Shown: positions 16,989 to 25,082 of the stretch, piece by piece
How positions within the stretch are numbered: the stretch's first letter is position 1
Layout of the letters: each line of letters opens with the position of its first letter
NCBI RefSeq assembly: GCF_000819765.1
Contig: NZ_CDBT01000017.1
Span: 764 to 62,079 of the forward strand
DNA length: 61,316 bases
DNA from: Aeromonas bivalvium
GTDB taxonomy: Bacteria; Pseudomonadota; Gammaproteobacteria; Enterobacterales; Aeromonadaceae
Direction: 5' to 3'
The notes under the pieces: model-generated
Databases searched by the model: none
Told to the model about the DNA's origin: nothing
What the model saw: only the letters and a program-made list of their open reading frames with translations
Translations under genes and position numbers: made by a program

Positions 16989-17810
16989 ATGCGTATTTGG
17001 GGCAAGGTGCTCGGCGCCTTCTTCGGTTTTCTGCTCGGCAATGTCTTCGGGTTGCTGATCGGCCTCTGGCTCGGTCACCGGTTTGACCGCGGGCTCGGCA
17101 TCCAGGGGGCGTTTCGCCGTACCCCGAGCGCCGAGCAGCAGGCCATCTTCTTCCACGCGACCTTCGCCGTCATGGGTCACATCGCCAAGGCGGGGGGCCA
17201 GGTCACGGAGCAGGAGATCCGGGTCGCCTCCAACCTGATGGACAGGATGCGGCTCTCTCCCGAGCAGCGCAGCAGTGCCCAGCGCTCGTTTCGCGAGGGC
17301 AAGGAGGCCGATTTCCCCCTGCGCCAGACCCTGGCCGGGTTTCGCAGTGCCAGTCAGGGGCAGCGCGACATCTTGCGCTTCTTCCTGGAGGTGCAGCTGC
17401 AGGCGGCCTTTGCCGATGGTCAGGTGGAGGCGGCCGAGCGGGTCATCTTGCAGACCATCGCCGAGGAGCTGGGCTTCAGCCAGATAGAGCTGGCGCGGAT
17501 CCTGGCCATGGCCGAGGCGCAGATGAACTTCTTTCGCCACGGCGGCCAGTACCAGGGCGGGCATCAGTCTGCGGGGCAGCAGCCTCCGAGTCGTGACAGG
17601 CTCAAGGATGCCTACCAGCTGCTGGGGGTGAGCGAGGAGGCGGCCGATGCCGAGGTCAAGAAGGCCTATCGCAAGGAGATGAGCAAGCATCACCCGGACA
17701 AGCTGGCCGCCAAGGGGTTGCCCCCCGAGATGATGGAGATGGCCAAGGAGAAGGCCCAGGAGATCCAGCAGGCCTGGGAGTGGATCCGCGAGGCCCGCGG
17801 CATTCGCTGA
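16989..17810 (+). CDS. djlA: membrane-anchored DnaK co-chaperone DjlA
   Basis: A 273-residue type III membrane protein. One N-terminal helix with Gly-rich dimerisation pattern (GAFFGFLLGNVFGLLIGLWLG) is followed by a TerB-like domain and a C-terminal J domain (about 200-273) with the HPD motif in KHHPDKL. It stimulates DnaK ATPase near the inner membrane and is linked to capsule and envelope stress control in E. coli. It follows lptD divergently in E. coli too; here amgK-murU lies between them. Confidence 0.93.
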   Translation: MRIWGKVLGAFFGFLLGNVFGLLIGLWLGHRFDRGLGIQGAFRRTPSAEQQAIFFHATFAVMGHIAKAGGQVTEQEIRVASNLMDRMRLSPEQRSSAQRSFREGKEADFPLRQTLAGFRSASQGQRDILRFFLEVQLQAAFADGQVEAAERVILQTIAEELGFSQIELARILAMAEAQMNFFRHGGQYQGGHQSAGQQPPSRDRLKDAYQLLGVSEEAADAEVKKAYRKEMSKHHPDKLAAKGLPPEMMEMAKEKAQEIQQAWEWIREARGIR

Positions 17811-17832
17811 GCCCCTCCTTCGCCAGCCATAA

Positions 17833-17861
17833 AAAAATGCCCGTCGATGACGGGCATTTTT
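17833..17861. terminator. bidirectional terminator between djlA and the purine permease
   Basis: AAAAATGCCCGTC, a 3-base loop and GACGGGCATTTTT form a 13-bp stem with A and T tracts for both convergent genes. Confidence 0.85.
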
Positions 17862-17878
17862 GTTTGTGCAATAAAGGC

Positions 17879-19222
17879 TTAGTGGCTATCGACCCAGACG
17901 AACTTGAGCACGAACAGCAGGGCCACCACCAGCACACAGGGGTTGATCTCGCGCCAGCGACCCGTGCCCGCCTTCATCACGCAGTAGGAGATGAAGCCCA
18001 CGGCTATCCCCTCGGTGATGGAGAAGCTGAACGGCATCATCACCGCTGTCATGAAGGCCGGCACCGCCTCGGTCAAGTCTTCCCACTTGACCCGGGTCAG
18101 CTCGGAGCACATCAGCACCCCCACGTAGATGAGGGCGCCGGCGGCGGCATAGGCCGGCACCATGGCGGCAACCGGGGAGAAGAAGATCGCCAGCAGGAAC
18201 AGCACGCCGACCACGATGGCGGTGAGGCCGGTGCGACCGCCGACCGCCACCCCTGAGCTGCTCTCGATATATGCAGTGACCGAGGAGGTGCCCATGAAGG
18301 CGCCGCCGACCGAGCTCACGCTGTCCACTACCAGGGCCTGTTTCATGCGCGGGAAGCGGCCCTGCTCATCGGCCAGCTTGGCGCGGGTGGTGACCCCGAT
18401 CAGGGTGCCGGACGAGTCAAACAGGTTGACCAGCATGAAGGAGAAGATGATCCCGGCGAGGCCGATGTCGAGCGACCCCATCAGGTCCAGCTGACCGAAT
18501 ACCGGCGCTATGCTCGGCGGCAGGGAGACGAATCCCTTGAAGGTGACATCGCCAAACAGCCAGCCCAGGGCCGTGGTGACCACGATGGCGATCAGTACGG
18601 CGGAGTGGACGCCACGGGCCGAGAAGATGCAGATGAGGAAGAACCCCAGCAGCCCCAGCAGGCAGGGCAGGGAGGTGAGGTTGCCCACGGTCACCATGGT
18701 GGCCGGGCTCGCCACCACTATGCCGGCGTTGTGCAGGCCGAGCAGGGCGATGAGCAGACCGATACCGGCTGTGATGCCGACCCTCAGGGTGAGGGGAATG
18801 TTGGCAATCAGCCAGTAGCGCACCCGCAGCAGGGTCAGGATCAGTAGGCCCAGCGCGCCCCAGAAGATGGTGCCCATGCCCACCTGCCAGGAGTAGCCCA
18901 TGCCCGCCACCACCACGAAGGCGAAGAAGGCATTGAGCCCCATGGCGGGGGCCAGGGCGATGGGCAGGTTGGCCAATAATCCCATCAGAATGCTGCCGAT
19001 GCCGGCGATGAGACAGGTGGTGACGAACACCGCCTGGGTATCCATGCCCGCATTGGAGAGGATCTGCGGGTTGACGAACACGATATAGACCATGGTCAGG
19101 AAGGTGGTGACCCCGGCGATGAGCTCGGTGCGGGCATTGGTGCCATGGCTCTTGAGCGCGAACAGACGCTCGAGCCATCCTTGCCCCGGGGCAGGCTGAG
19201 CGGTTTGTGGTGCTTGATTCAT
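17879..19222 (-). CDS. NCS2-family purine/xanthine-type permease
   Basis: A 447-residue protein with about 12-14 membrane helices. The segment LMVYIVFVNPQILSNAG near the N-terminus and FDSSGTLIGVT later are typical of the AzgA-like NCS2 branch (E. coli AdeP, GhxP), which import adenine, guanine or hypoxanthine by proton symport. A PurR-like box lies upstream, supporting purine control. The start is uncertain: ATG 19222 gives the usual family N-terminus, but an in-frame ATG at 19312 has a much stronger AGGAGGG ribosome site and would add 30 residues. Substrate cannot be fixed from sequence. Confidence 0.85.
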   Translation of the reverse strand: MNQAPQTAQPAPGQGWLERLFALKSHGTNARTELIAGVTTFLTMVYIVFVNPQILSNAGMDTQAVFVTTCLIAGIGSILMGLLANLPIALAPAMGLNAFFAFVVVAGMGYSWQVGMGTIFWGALGLLILTLLRVRYWLIANIPLTLRVGITAGIGLLIALLGLHNAGIVVASPATMVTVGNLTSLPCLLGLLGFFLICIFSARGVHSAVLIAIVVTTALGWLFGDVTFKGFVSLPPSIAPVFGQLDLMGSLDIGLAGIIFSFMLVNLFDSSGTLIGVTTRAKLADEQGRFPRMKQALVVDSVSSVGGAFMGTSSVTAYIESSSGVAVGGRTGLTAIVVGVLFLLAIFFSPVAAMVPAYAAAGALIYVGVLMCSELTRVKWEDLTEAVPAFMTAVMMPFSFSITEGIAVGFISYCVMKAGTGRWREINPCVLVVALLFVLKFVWVDSH

Positions 19223-19388
19223 GTTGGATTCCATAGGTGACGTGAAATAGGTGGCAGGCACGGGGTCGGTCCCATCCATGCGGGGCATGACCCGGAGCTG
19301 ATGACAAACCATCAGATCCCTCCTGATACCGTGACAGCGCGCACATTCTCACACAGGCGGCGCCATTCATAAACCTGGGAAGCGGGTG

Positions 19389-19410
19389 TTTGCTCCATCA
19401 ATAGAGCAAA
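19389..19410. repeat. inverted repeat next to the PurR-like box
   Basis: TTTGCTC and GAGCAAA flank an 8-base centre. On the minus strand it lies just downstream of the PurR-like box, so it may be in the promoter or early leader of the permease. Confidence 0.4.
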
Positions 19411-19414
19411 AATT

Positions 19415-19424
19415 CAAACGTTTG
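19415..19424. promoter_or_regulatory. PurR-type operator core upstream of the purine permease
   Basis: CAAACGTTTG is a perfect 10-base palindrome matching the centre of the E. coli PurR operator (consensus ACGCAAACGTTTGCGT). Read on the minus strand, about 12 of 16 positions match. It lies about 190 bases before the permease start, or 100 before the alternative start. Confidence 0.55.
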
Positions 19425-19483
19425 CCGGGTCGGGCTGGAAAAGGGTGCCGATAGACGCTTGTTGCTGGGCCCTGGCGCCAGGG

Positions 19484-19825
19484 TCAGGGGCTTCTGCTCC
19501 CCAGGGTCTTGAGGTAGCGATCCACCAGTTCGGCCAGTCGCTCGTCCGCCTGTTCGCGCAGTGGCGCCAGGGCCAGCCCCAGCCGTTGCAGGTAGCGCTC
19601 GGCCTGGGGATCGGTCAGGGTCTGATCCTGGAGCAGGAAACTCAGTTCGGGCAGGCGCTTGTCGTGGCGCGGGATCAGCTGCCAGCAGAGCCCCTGGGGC
19701 GCGCTGGCGGCAAACAGCCGGGTCGCGGCGGCGCAGAAGGTCGCTATGTGCAGCTTGCCGTCCGGGCCGAGGCAACCGGGCTCGATCCGCATCAGCAGGG
19801 TGAGTCGGGCAGGGTGTGGGGTCAT
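19484..19825 (-). CDS. small hypothetical cytoplasmic protein
   Basis: A 113-residue protein starting MTPHPARLTLLMRIEPGCLG, with no signal peptide, membrane segment or motif that I recognise. The C-terminal half is charged and helical (REQADERLAELVDRYLK). Codon use is GC-rich like neighbouring genes, which supports it being a real gene. It lies 98 bases downstream of ettA on the same strand and could be co-transcribed. I cannot assign a function. Confidence 0.6.
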   Translation of the reverse strand: MTPHPARLTLLMRIEPGCLGPDGKLHIATFCAAATRLFAASAPQGLCWQLIPRHDKRLPELSFLLQDQTLTDPQAERYLQRLGLALAPLREQADERLAELVDRYLKTLGSRSP

Positions 19826-19923
19826 GATGTGGATCCGGACCTGGGTCAGCCGTCAGTATGGCAGCGGACAATGGGGGCATGGGGGATAAGTGCAGGGGGA
19901 GCCAAGGTTCCCCCTGCGGCGCA

Positions 19924-21591
19924 TCACTTGGTGATGCGTTTGTACTTGGCACGGTGCGGCTGAACCGCATCGGCGCCATAGGTCTTCTTCTTCCACTCTT
20001 CGTATTCGGTGAAGTTGCCCTCGAAGAAGGCAATCTTGCCCTCGTCCTGGTAGTCCAGGATGTGGGTGGCGATACGGTCGAGGAACCAGCGATCGTGGGA
20101 GATGACCATGGCGCAACCCGGGAACTCCAGCAGGGCGTTCTCGAGGGCGCGCAGGGTTTCGATGTCCAGATCGTTGGTCGGTTCATCCAGCAGCAAGACG
20201 TTGCCGCCGGTCTGCAGCAGCTTGGCCAGGTGCAGACGGCCCCGCTCACCACCGGACAGCTCGCCCACCCGCTTCTGCTGATCGGCGCCCTTGAAGTTGA
20301 AGCGGCCGATATAGGCGCGGCTCGGGAACTCGTGGTTGCCGATGCGCAGGATGTCCTGACCGTCGGCCACCTCTTCGAACACCGTCTTCTTGTCATCCAT
20401 GGTGTCGCGGAACTGGTCCACCGACGCCAGCACCACGGTGTCACCCAGGGTGATGGAACCGGAATCCGGCTGCTCCTGGCCCGACATCATGCGGAACAGG
20501 GTGGATTTACCGGCGCCGTTGGGGCCGATAATGCCGACGATGGCACCCTTGGGAATGGAGAAGGAGAGATCGTCGATCAGCTGCCTGTCACCATAGGACT
20601 TGCAGAGGTTCGCCACCTCCAGCACCTTGTCGCCGAGGCGGGGTCCGGGCGGAATGAACAGCTCGTTGGTCTCGTTGCGCTTCTGGTAGTCGCTGGTGTT
20701 GAGCTCCTCGAAGCGGGCCATACGGGCCTTGGACTTGGCCTGACGGCCCTTGGGATTCTGACGAACCCACTCCAGCTCCTTCTCGATGGACTTCTTGCGC
20801 GCCGCTTCCGAGCTCGCTTCCTGGGCCAGACGGGCATCTTTTTGCTCCAGCCAGGAGGAGTAGTTGCCCTCCCAGGGGATGCCTTCGCCGCGGTCCAGCT
20901 CAAGGATCCAGCCTGCCACGTTGTCGAGGAAGTAGCGGTCGTGGGTGATTGCCACCACAGTGCCTTCGTAGTCGTGCAGGAAGCGCTCCAGCCAGGCCAC
21001 GGATTCTGCATCCAGATGGTTGGTCGGTTCGTCCAGCAGCAGCATGTCCGGTTTTTCCAGCAGCAGGCGGCACAGGGCAACCCGGCGGCGCTCACCCCCG
21101 GAGAGGTGCTTGATCTGGGCGTCCCAGGCCGGCAGGCGCAGGGCATCGGCCGCGCGCTCCAGCTGGTTCTCCAGGTTGTGGCCACCCTGGGATTCAATGA
21201 TGGCCTCCAGCTCGCCCTGTTCCCGGGCCAGCTTGTCGAAATCCGCATCCGGATCGGCGTAGGCCGCATAGACCTCATCCAGGCGGGCCATGGCGCGCTT
21301 GACCTCGCCGACCGCCTCTTCCACCGCCTCGCGCACTGTCTGCTCCGGATCCAGCTTGGGCTCCTGGGGCAGGTAGCCTATCTTGATGCCTGGCTGAGGA
21401 CGGGCTTCCCCTTCGATCTCGGTATCCAGCCCCGCCATGATGCGCAGCAGGGTGGATTTACCGGCGCCGTTCAGACCCAGCACGCCTATCTTGGCGCCCG
21501 GGAAGAAGGAGAGGGAGATGTTCTTGAGAATATGACGCTTGGGCGGCACGACCTTGCCGACCCGGTTCATGGTGTAAATAAATTGAGCCAT
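19924..21591 (-). CDS. ettA: energy-dependent translational throttle protein EttA
   Basis: A 555-residue ABC-F ATPase with two nucleotide-binding domains and no membrane part. Walker A motifs are GLNGAGKSTLL and GPNGAGKSTLF; signatures are LSGGERRR and LSGGERGR. The first domain has the short Arm insertion, and the linker between domains is rich in charged residues. EttA binds the ribosomal E site and slows the first elongation step when ADP/ATP is high. It matches E. coli EttA (555 residues) in length. Confidence 0.95.
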   Translation of the reverse strand: MAQFIYTMNRVGKVVPPKRHILKNISLSFFPGAKIGVLGLNGAGKSTLLRIMAGLDTEIEGEARPQPGIKIGYLPQEPKLDPEQTVREAVEEAVGEVKRAMARLDEVYAAYADPDADFDKLAREQGELEAIIESQGGHNLENQLERAADALRLPAWDAQIKHLSGGERRRVALCRLLLEKPDMLLLDEPTNHLDAESVAWLERFLHDYEGTVVAITHDRYFLDNVAGWILELDRGEGIPWEGNYSSWLEQKDARLAQEASSEAARKKSIEKELEWVRQNPKGRQAKSKARMARFEELNTSDYQKRNETNELFIPPGPRLGDKVLEVANLCKSYGDRQLIDDLSFSIPKGAIVGIIGPNGAGKSTLFRMMSGQEQPDSGSITLGDTVVLASVDQFRDTMDDKKTVFEEVADGQDILRIGNHEFPSRAYIGRFNFKGADQQKRVGELSGGERGRLHLAKLLQTGGNVLLLDEPTNDLDIETLRALENALLEFPGCAMVISHDRWFLDRIATHILDYQDEGKIAFFEGNFTEYEEWKKKTYGADAVQPHRAKYKRITK

Positions 21592-21787
21592 TGGCTAATT
21601 CTCTTTCCTTTTCATCAGGTTAACTTGTTTTTGTCAACGAGCTGATGCCGTGGTGGGGCCAGCTGACGACTGGGGTCAGCCGGTTCCGAATAACGGGGCG
21701 ATTGTAAACCAATGGCCGACGGGGGGAAAGCCGATGGCGCCGTGAGGGAATGGCCCCATGGCGCCAGTCGAGGCGCGGGCGCAGTCG

Positions 21788-22639
21788 CTAGCGGTTCGGG
21801 CGCCCGGCCTGCTTGGCCAGGGGATCCTGGCCGGCGAAATAGAGCACCTTGCGCACATAGTGCTGGGTCTCGGCATAGGGGGGGATGCCGCCATAGCGGG
21901 TCACGGATTCCTCGCCGGCGTTGTAGGCGGCCGACATCAGTACCCAGTCCCCGTCGAACTCCCGATCCAGCCACTTGAGATAGGCCAGGGCCCCCCTGAT
22001 GTTCTGCTCCGGGTCGAAGGGGCGAGTCACTCCGAAGCGCGCCTGGGTGGCGGGGATGAGCTGCATCACCCCCTGGGCATTCTTGGGGGAGACTGCATGG
22101 GTCTCCAGATTGGACTCGGCGATGGCAATGGCCAGCACCAGGCGGGGGTCTATCTCATGGCGATCGGCGGCCTGGCGCAGCAGGGTGGCGAGCCTGCGTT
22201 TGGCGGGAGACTGGCGGGCGAGATAGGCGTCGAGGTTGAAGGGGGTGCTGGGGATGGTGAAGCCGCCGCCACCGCCCAGCTGGGCGCCGCAGTTGTCCCC
22301 TATGGGGGTGTTGCCGACCCGGCTGTTGTAGTAGCGAGCGGCCTGCTGGCTGCCAAGGCGCATGGCCATGGCGAGATAGCCGTTGGCCAGCTTGGGATTG
22401 CGGGGGGCAAGCAGGCGACCGATGCGGTAGTAGCCTTCCGGGTTGCCCGTGCTGGCCGCCACGCAGTAGTGGCGTATGGCCTGGCTGATGTTGCCCCGGT
22501 TCTGGGCCGCCTGACCCTGCTGCAGGGCATTGATGGCGCGCGGTGCCTGACGAAACTGACCCTTGTCGGCCGCCTGGGCCGCGGCGGCGGGCAGCAGGGG
22601 CAGCATTATCAACAGCAGGGTTGCGGGCCAGTTCACCAT
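21788..22639 (-). CDS. SLT-type lytic transglycosylase with Sel1-like N-terminal part
   Basis: A 283-residue exported protein with a signal peptide (MVNWPATLLLIMLPLLPAAA). Residues about 35-110 contain two helical repeats of Sel1/TPR type (YRIGRLLAPRNPKLANGYLAMAM region), and residues about 145-270 form the SLT domain with catalytic Glu in AIAESNLETHAVS, then GVMQLIPATQ and AYNAGE. It would cleave peptidoglycan glycan strands in the periplasm. It resembles MltC/Slt-like enzymes in the catalytic domain only. It stands alone 196 bases upstream of ettA on the same strand. Confidence 0.85.
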   Translation of the reverse strand: MVNWPATLLLIMLPLLPAAAAQAADKGQFRQAPRAINALQQGQAAQNRGNISQAIRHYCVAASTGNPEGYYRIGRLLAPRNPKLANGYLAMAMRLGSQQAARYYNSRVGNTPIGDNCGAQLGGGGGFTIPSTPFNLDAYLARQSPAKRRLATLLRQAADRHEIDPRLVLAIAIAESNLETHAVSPKNAQGVMQLIPATQARFGVTRPFDPEQNIRGALAYLKWLDREFDGDWVLMSAAYNAGEESVTRYGGIPPYAETQHYVRKVLYFAGQDPLAKQAGRPNR

Positions 22640-22837
22640 GGCAATTCTCCAGCGAATGTCCAGAACCTATAGGGGAGATCGGCGCGCACTGCCAGTGGCA
22701 CGGTGGAACCTGTGGTTATGGCAGGGCGACTCGCGAGAACGAAATCATCTGGAACTAACAGCGAGCTCCCGGATTGACACGGCTGTCAGGGAGTGATCAC
22801 GGCGTGGGGAGTGGCGGGAGGCTGGCAGAGTTGCCGC

Positions 22838-22857
22838 TAATAACTATTTTGTTATTA
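22838..22857. repeat. inverted repeat upstream of the globin gene
   Basis: TAATAAC and GTTATTA flank a TATTTT spacer, 52 bases before the globin ATG. The position suits an operator or promoter element. It does not match an NsrR site as I know it. Confidence 0.4.
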
Positions 22858-22908
22858 CAGTGTGCAATTGCTGCCGGGCAGGGAAGCGGCCATGGCTAAG
22901 GACGGCAT

Positions 22909-23364
22909 ATGACCTCTGACGATATAGAAATAGTGCAGCGAGCATGGAGCCGTATCTCGCTGTTTAGCAATGAATTTGTCAAGGAGATCTACCGGGAGCT
23001 GTTTCGCCTTGACCCGGGATTGCTCCCCATGTTCACCATGACGGATGAGCGCCTCATCAACAAGGTGGCTCAGACCCTCAACACGGTGTTGACCAGCCTG
23101 GAGCAGCTGGACGCGCTGCGCTTCATCATTCGCCACCTCGGCCAGCAGCACAGGCGCTACGGGGTGAAGCCGGAACACTTCGTCCTGGTCAAGGTCGCCA
23201 TGACCCGGGTCATGGCCCAGCGGCTCGGCGAACACTTCACCCCGACCCTCGCCCAGGCCTGGTCCGCCGCCTATGACGAGATTGCCGCCATCATGATAGA
23301 GGGATTGCAGCAAGAGCCCAGGGCCGAGGAGCCGGCGGACATGGCGCTGCCCTGGCTCTGCTGA
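22909..23364 (+). CDS. single-domain bacterial globin
   Basis: A 151-residue globin without reductase domain. The proximal haem-binding His is probably His81 in HLGQQHRRYGV, followed by the conserved KPEHFVLV. Bacterial single-domain globins bind oxygen or NO and often detoxify NO; which applies here cannot be read from sequence. The gene is monocistronic with an AT-rich inverted repeat just upstream. A fused flavohaemoglobin is excluded because the frame stops after the globin domain. Confidence 0.82.
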   Translation: MTSDDIEIVQRAWSRISLFSNEFVKEIYRELFRLDPGLLPMFTMTDERLINKVAQTLNTVLTSLEQLDALRFIIRHLGQQHRRYGVKPEHFVLVKVAMTRVMAQRLGEHFTPTLAQAWSAAYDEIAAIMIEGLQQEPRAEEPADMALPWLC

Positions 23365-23457
23365 GTCGCCGGGAGGGCGGGGGATGAGCCTCATCTTGGT
23401 GCAACGACTGTCAATGGAGGCTGACAGGCACCAAAAGGGGGCGTGGTGGACGGCTAT

Positions 23458-23473
23458 TGTGATCATGGTCGCA
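23458..23473. promoter_or_regulatory. candidate CRP site upstream of the YitT-family gene
   Basis: TGTGA, six bases and TCGCA match the CRP consensus TGTGA-N6-TCACA at 9 of 10 positions. A CATAAC element at 23491 could be the -10 box, putting the site near -40. Confidence 0.35.
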
Positions 23474-23581
23474 AAAAATAGACTGGACCCCATAACGAAG
23501 CCCTGAGGACAGGGCTCGCGTCCGCCAGCGCGGACTCGCGGACTAAAGACACGCTTTTCACTTCGCCATTGGATACAGGTT

Positions 23582-24208
23582 ATGGACAACACCCCCCACG
23601 CGGCCCAGCCCGCTCGCTCTGCGCACCCCCTCTATGAAGATGTGCTCGCCCTGCTGACCGCGGCGGGTTTCGTCTCCCTCGGTATCTTTCTGTTTCATCA
23701 GGTCGGCTTGCTCACCGGCGGCACCGCCGGGCTGGCACTGCTGCTGCAGCAGGTGACGGGCCTGAGCTTTGGTCTGCTGTTCTTTGCCATGAACCTGCCG
23801 TTCTACGCCCTGGCCTGGCTCAGGATGGGACCGCGCTTCACCTTCAATACCTTCGTCTCGGTGGCAGCGGTCTCCTTCATGACGGATCACCTCAACGCCG
23901 TGCTGCAAATCGGCAAGATAGAGCCGGTCTACGCGGCCCTGATCGGCGGCACCCTGATCGGCATGGGGCTGCTCATCATGTTTCGCCACAAGTCCAGCCT
24001 GGGGGGCTTCAACATCCTGGCGCTGTTTATCCAGGATCGGTTCGGCATCCGCGCCGGCAAGCTGCAAATGGGGCTGGATTGCACCATAGTCGTCGCCTCC
24101 TATTTCGTGGTGCAGCCCTGGATCCTGGCGCTCTCCGTGGTGGCGGCCATCATCTGTAACCTGGTGTTGACACTCAATCACAAGCCGGGCCGCTACCAGA
24201 TAGCCTGA
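23582..24208 (+). CDS. YitT-family membrane protein
   Basis: A 208-residue protein with about five or six membrane helices and the glycine-rich HQVGLLTGGTAGLALLL segment typical of the YitT/DUF161 family. The C-terminal soluble DUF2179 domain found in many Bacillus members is absent, so this is the short form. Function is unknown; a transport role is only inferred. It starts with ATG at 23582 after a GGATACAGGTT leader. A typical terminator follows its stop, and hairpins at about 23499-23517 and 23520-23540 lie in its leader. Confidence 0.8.
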   Translation: MDNTPHAAQPARSAHPLYEDVLALLTAAGFVSLGIFLFHQVGLLTGGTAGLALLLQQVTGLSFGLLFFAMNLPFYALAWLRMGPRFTFNTFVSVAAVSFMTDHLNAVLQIGKIEPVYAALIGGTLIGMGLLIMFRHKSSLGGFNILALFIQDRFGIRAGKLQMGLDCTIVVASYFVVQPWILALSVVAAIICNLVLTLNHKPGRYQIA

Positions 24209-24233
24209 GCTCCCCTTCACTTCCCAAACAAAC

Positions 24234-24256
24234 AGAGCGCCTGATGGCGCTCTTTT
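24234..24256 (+). terminator. terminator after the YitT-family gene
   Basis: AGAGCGCC, TGAT loop and GGCGCTCT followed by TTT. It also lies just past the end of hmuV on the other strand. Confidence 0.75.
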
Positions 24257-24279
24257 GCTATCCGGGATCCTGGCTGGAT

Positions 24280-25068
24280 TCACACCACCATGGGCAGTCC
24301 GGTCTCGGGATGAGGGATCACCTGGGCCGGGTAGTCATAGAGGCGGGTCACCAGCTCGGGGGTGAGCACCCTTGCCGGGGGGCCATCGGCCATCAGTCTG
24401 CCCCGCTCCAGCATCAGCAGCCGATCGGCGTAGCGGGCCGCCAGATTCAGATCGTGCAGCACCACCAGCACGGCGGTGTTGCGGGAGGTGAGGGCGCGGG
24501 CCAGGGTGAGCAGCTGGTGCTGGTACTTGAGATCCAGGGCCGAGGTGGGCTCATCGAGCAGCAGCAGCCTGGGAGGCGCATCGGCATCGGGGGTCTGCCA
24601 GATCTGGGCCAGCACCCGGGCAAACTGCACCCGTTGGCGCTCGCCGCCGGAGAGGCCCGGATAGAGGCGGCTGGCCAGGTGCTCCACCCCGGCATGGGCC
24701 ATGGCGGCTCTCACTATCTCGTCGCGCCGGCTGCCGGGTTCGCTGTGGGGCAGGCGTCCCATGGCCACCACCTCTTCGCACAGGAAGGGGAAACTCAGGG
24801 AGGAGCTCTGGGGCAGCACCCCGACCCTGTGGGCCAGTTCGGTGCCGTCCCACTCCTGGCGCTTTCGGCCAAACAGGCGGGTCTCTCCTTCATGGTCCAG
24901 CTCGCCGGTCAGGCATTTGAGCAGGGAGCTCTTGCCTGCGCCATTGGGGCCGAGCAGGGCGGTGAGGCTGCCCCCGTGCAGGGTGAGCTCGAGCCCGTCC
25001 AGGATGAGGCGGCCACCTCGGGTGAGGCTGAGCTGGCGGCAATGCAGCAGAGGAGGAAGTGCTGACAA
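24280..25068 (-). CDS. hmuV: heme ABC transporter ATPase HmuV
   Basis: A 262-residue ABC ATPase. Walker A is GPNGAGKSSLLK, signature LSGGERQRVQFARVL and Walker B LLLLDEPTSALD. It is the last gene of hmuTUV and would energise heme import through HmuU. The start codon is TTG at 25068, preceded by GGAG at a good distance; no upstream ATG is in frame. It begins 14 bases after hmuU. A terminator for the opposite gene lies just downstream. Confidence 0.9.
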   Translation of the reverse strand: MSALPPLLHCRQLSLTRGGRLILDGLELTLHGGSLTALLGPNGAGKSSLLKCLTGELDHEGETRLFGRKRQEWDGTELAHRVGVLPQSSSLSFPFLCEEVVAMGRLPHSEPGSRRDEIVRAAMAHAGVEHLASRLYPGLSGGERQRVQFARVLAQIWQTPDADAPPRLLLLDEPTSALDLKYQHQLLTLARALTSRNTAVLVVLHDLNLAARYADRLLMLERGRLMADGPPARVLTPELVTRLYDYPAQVIPHPETGLPMVV

Positions 25069-25082
25069 GATGGGATCTCCGG

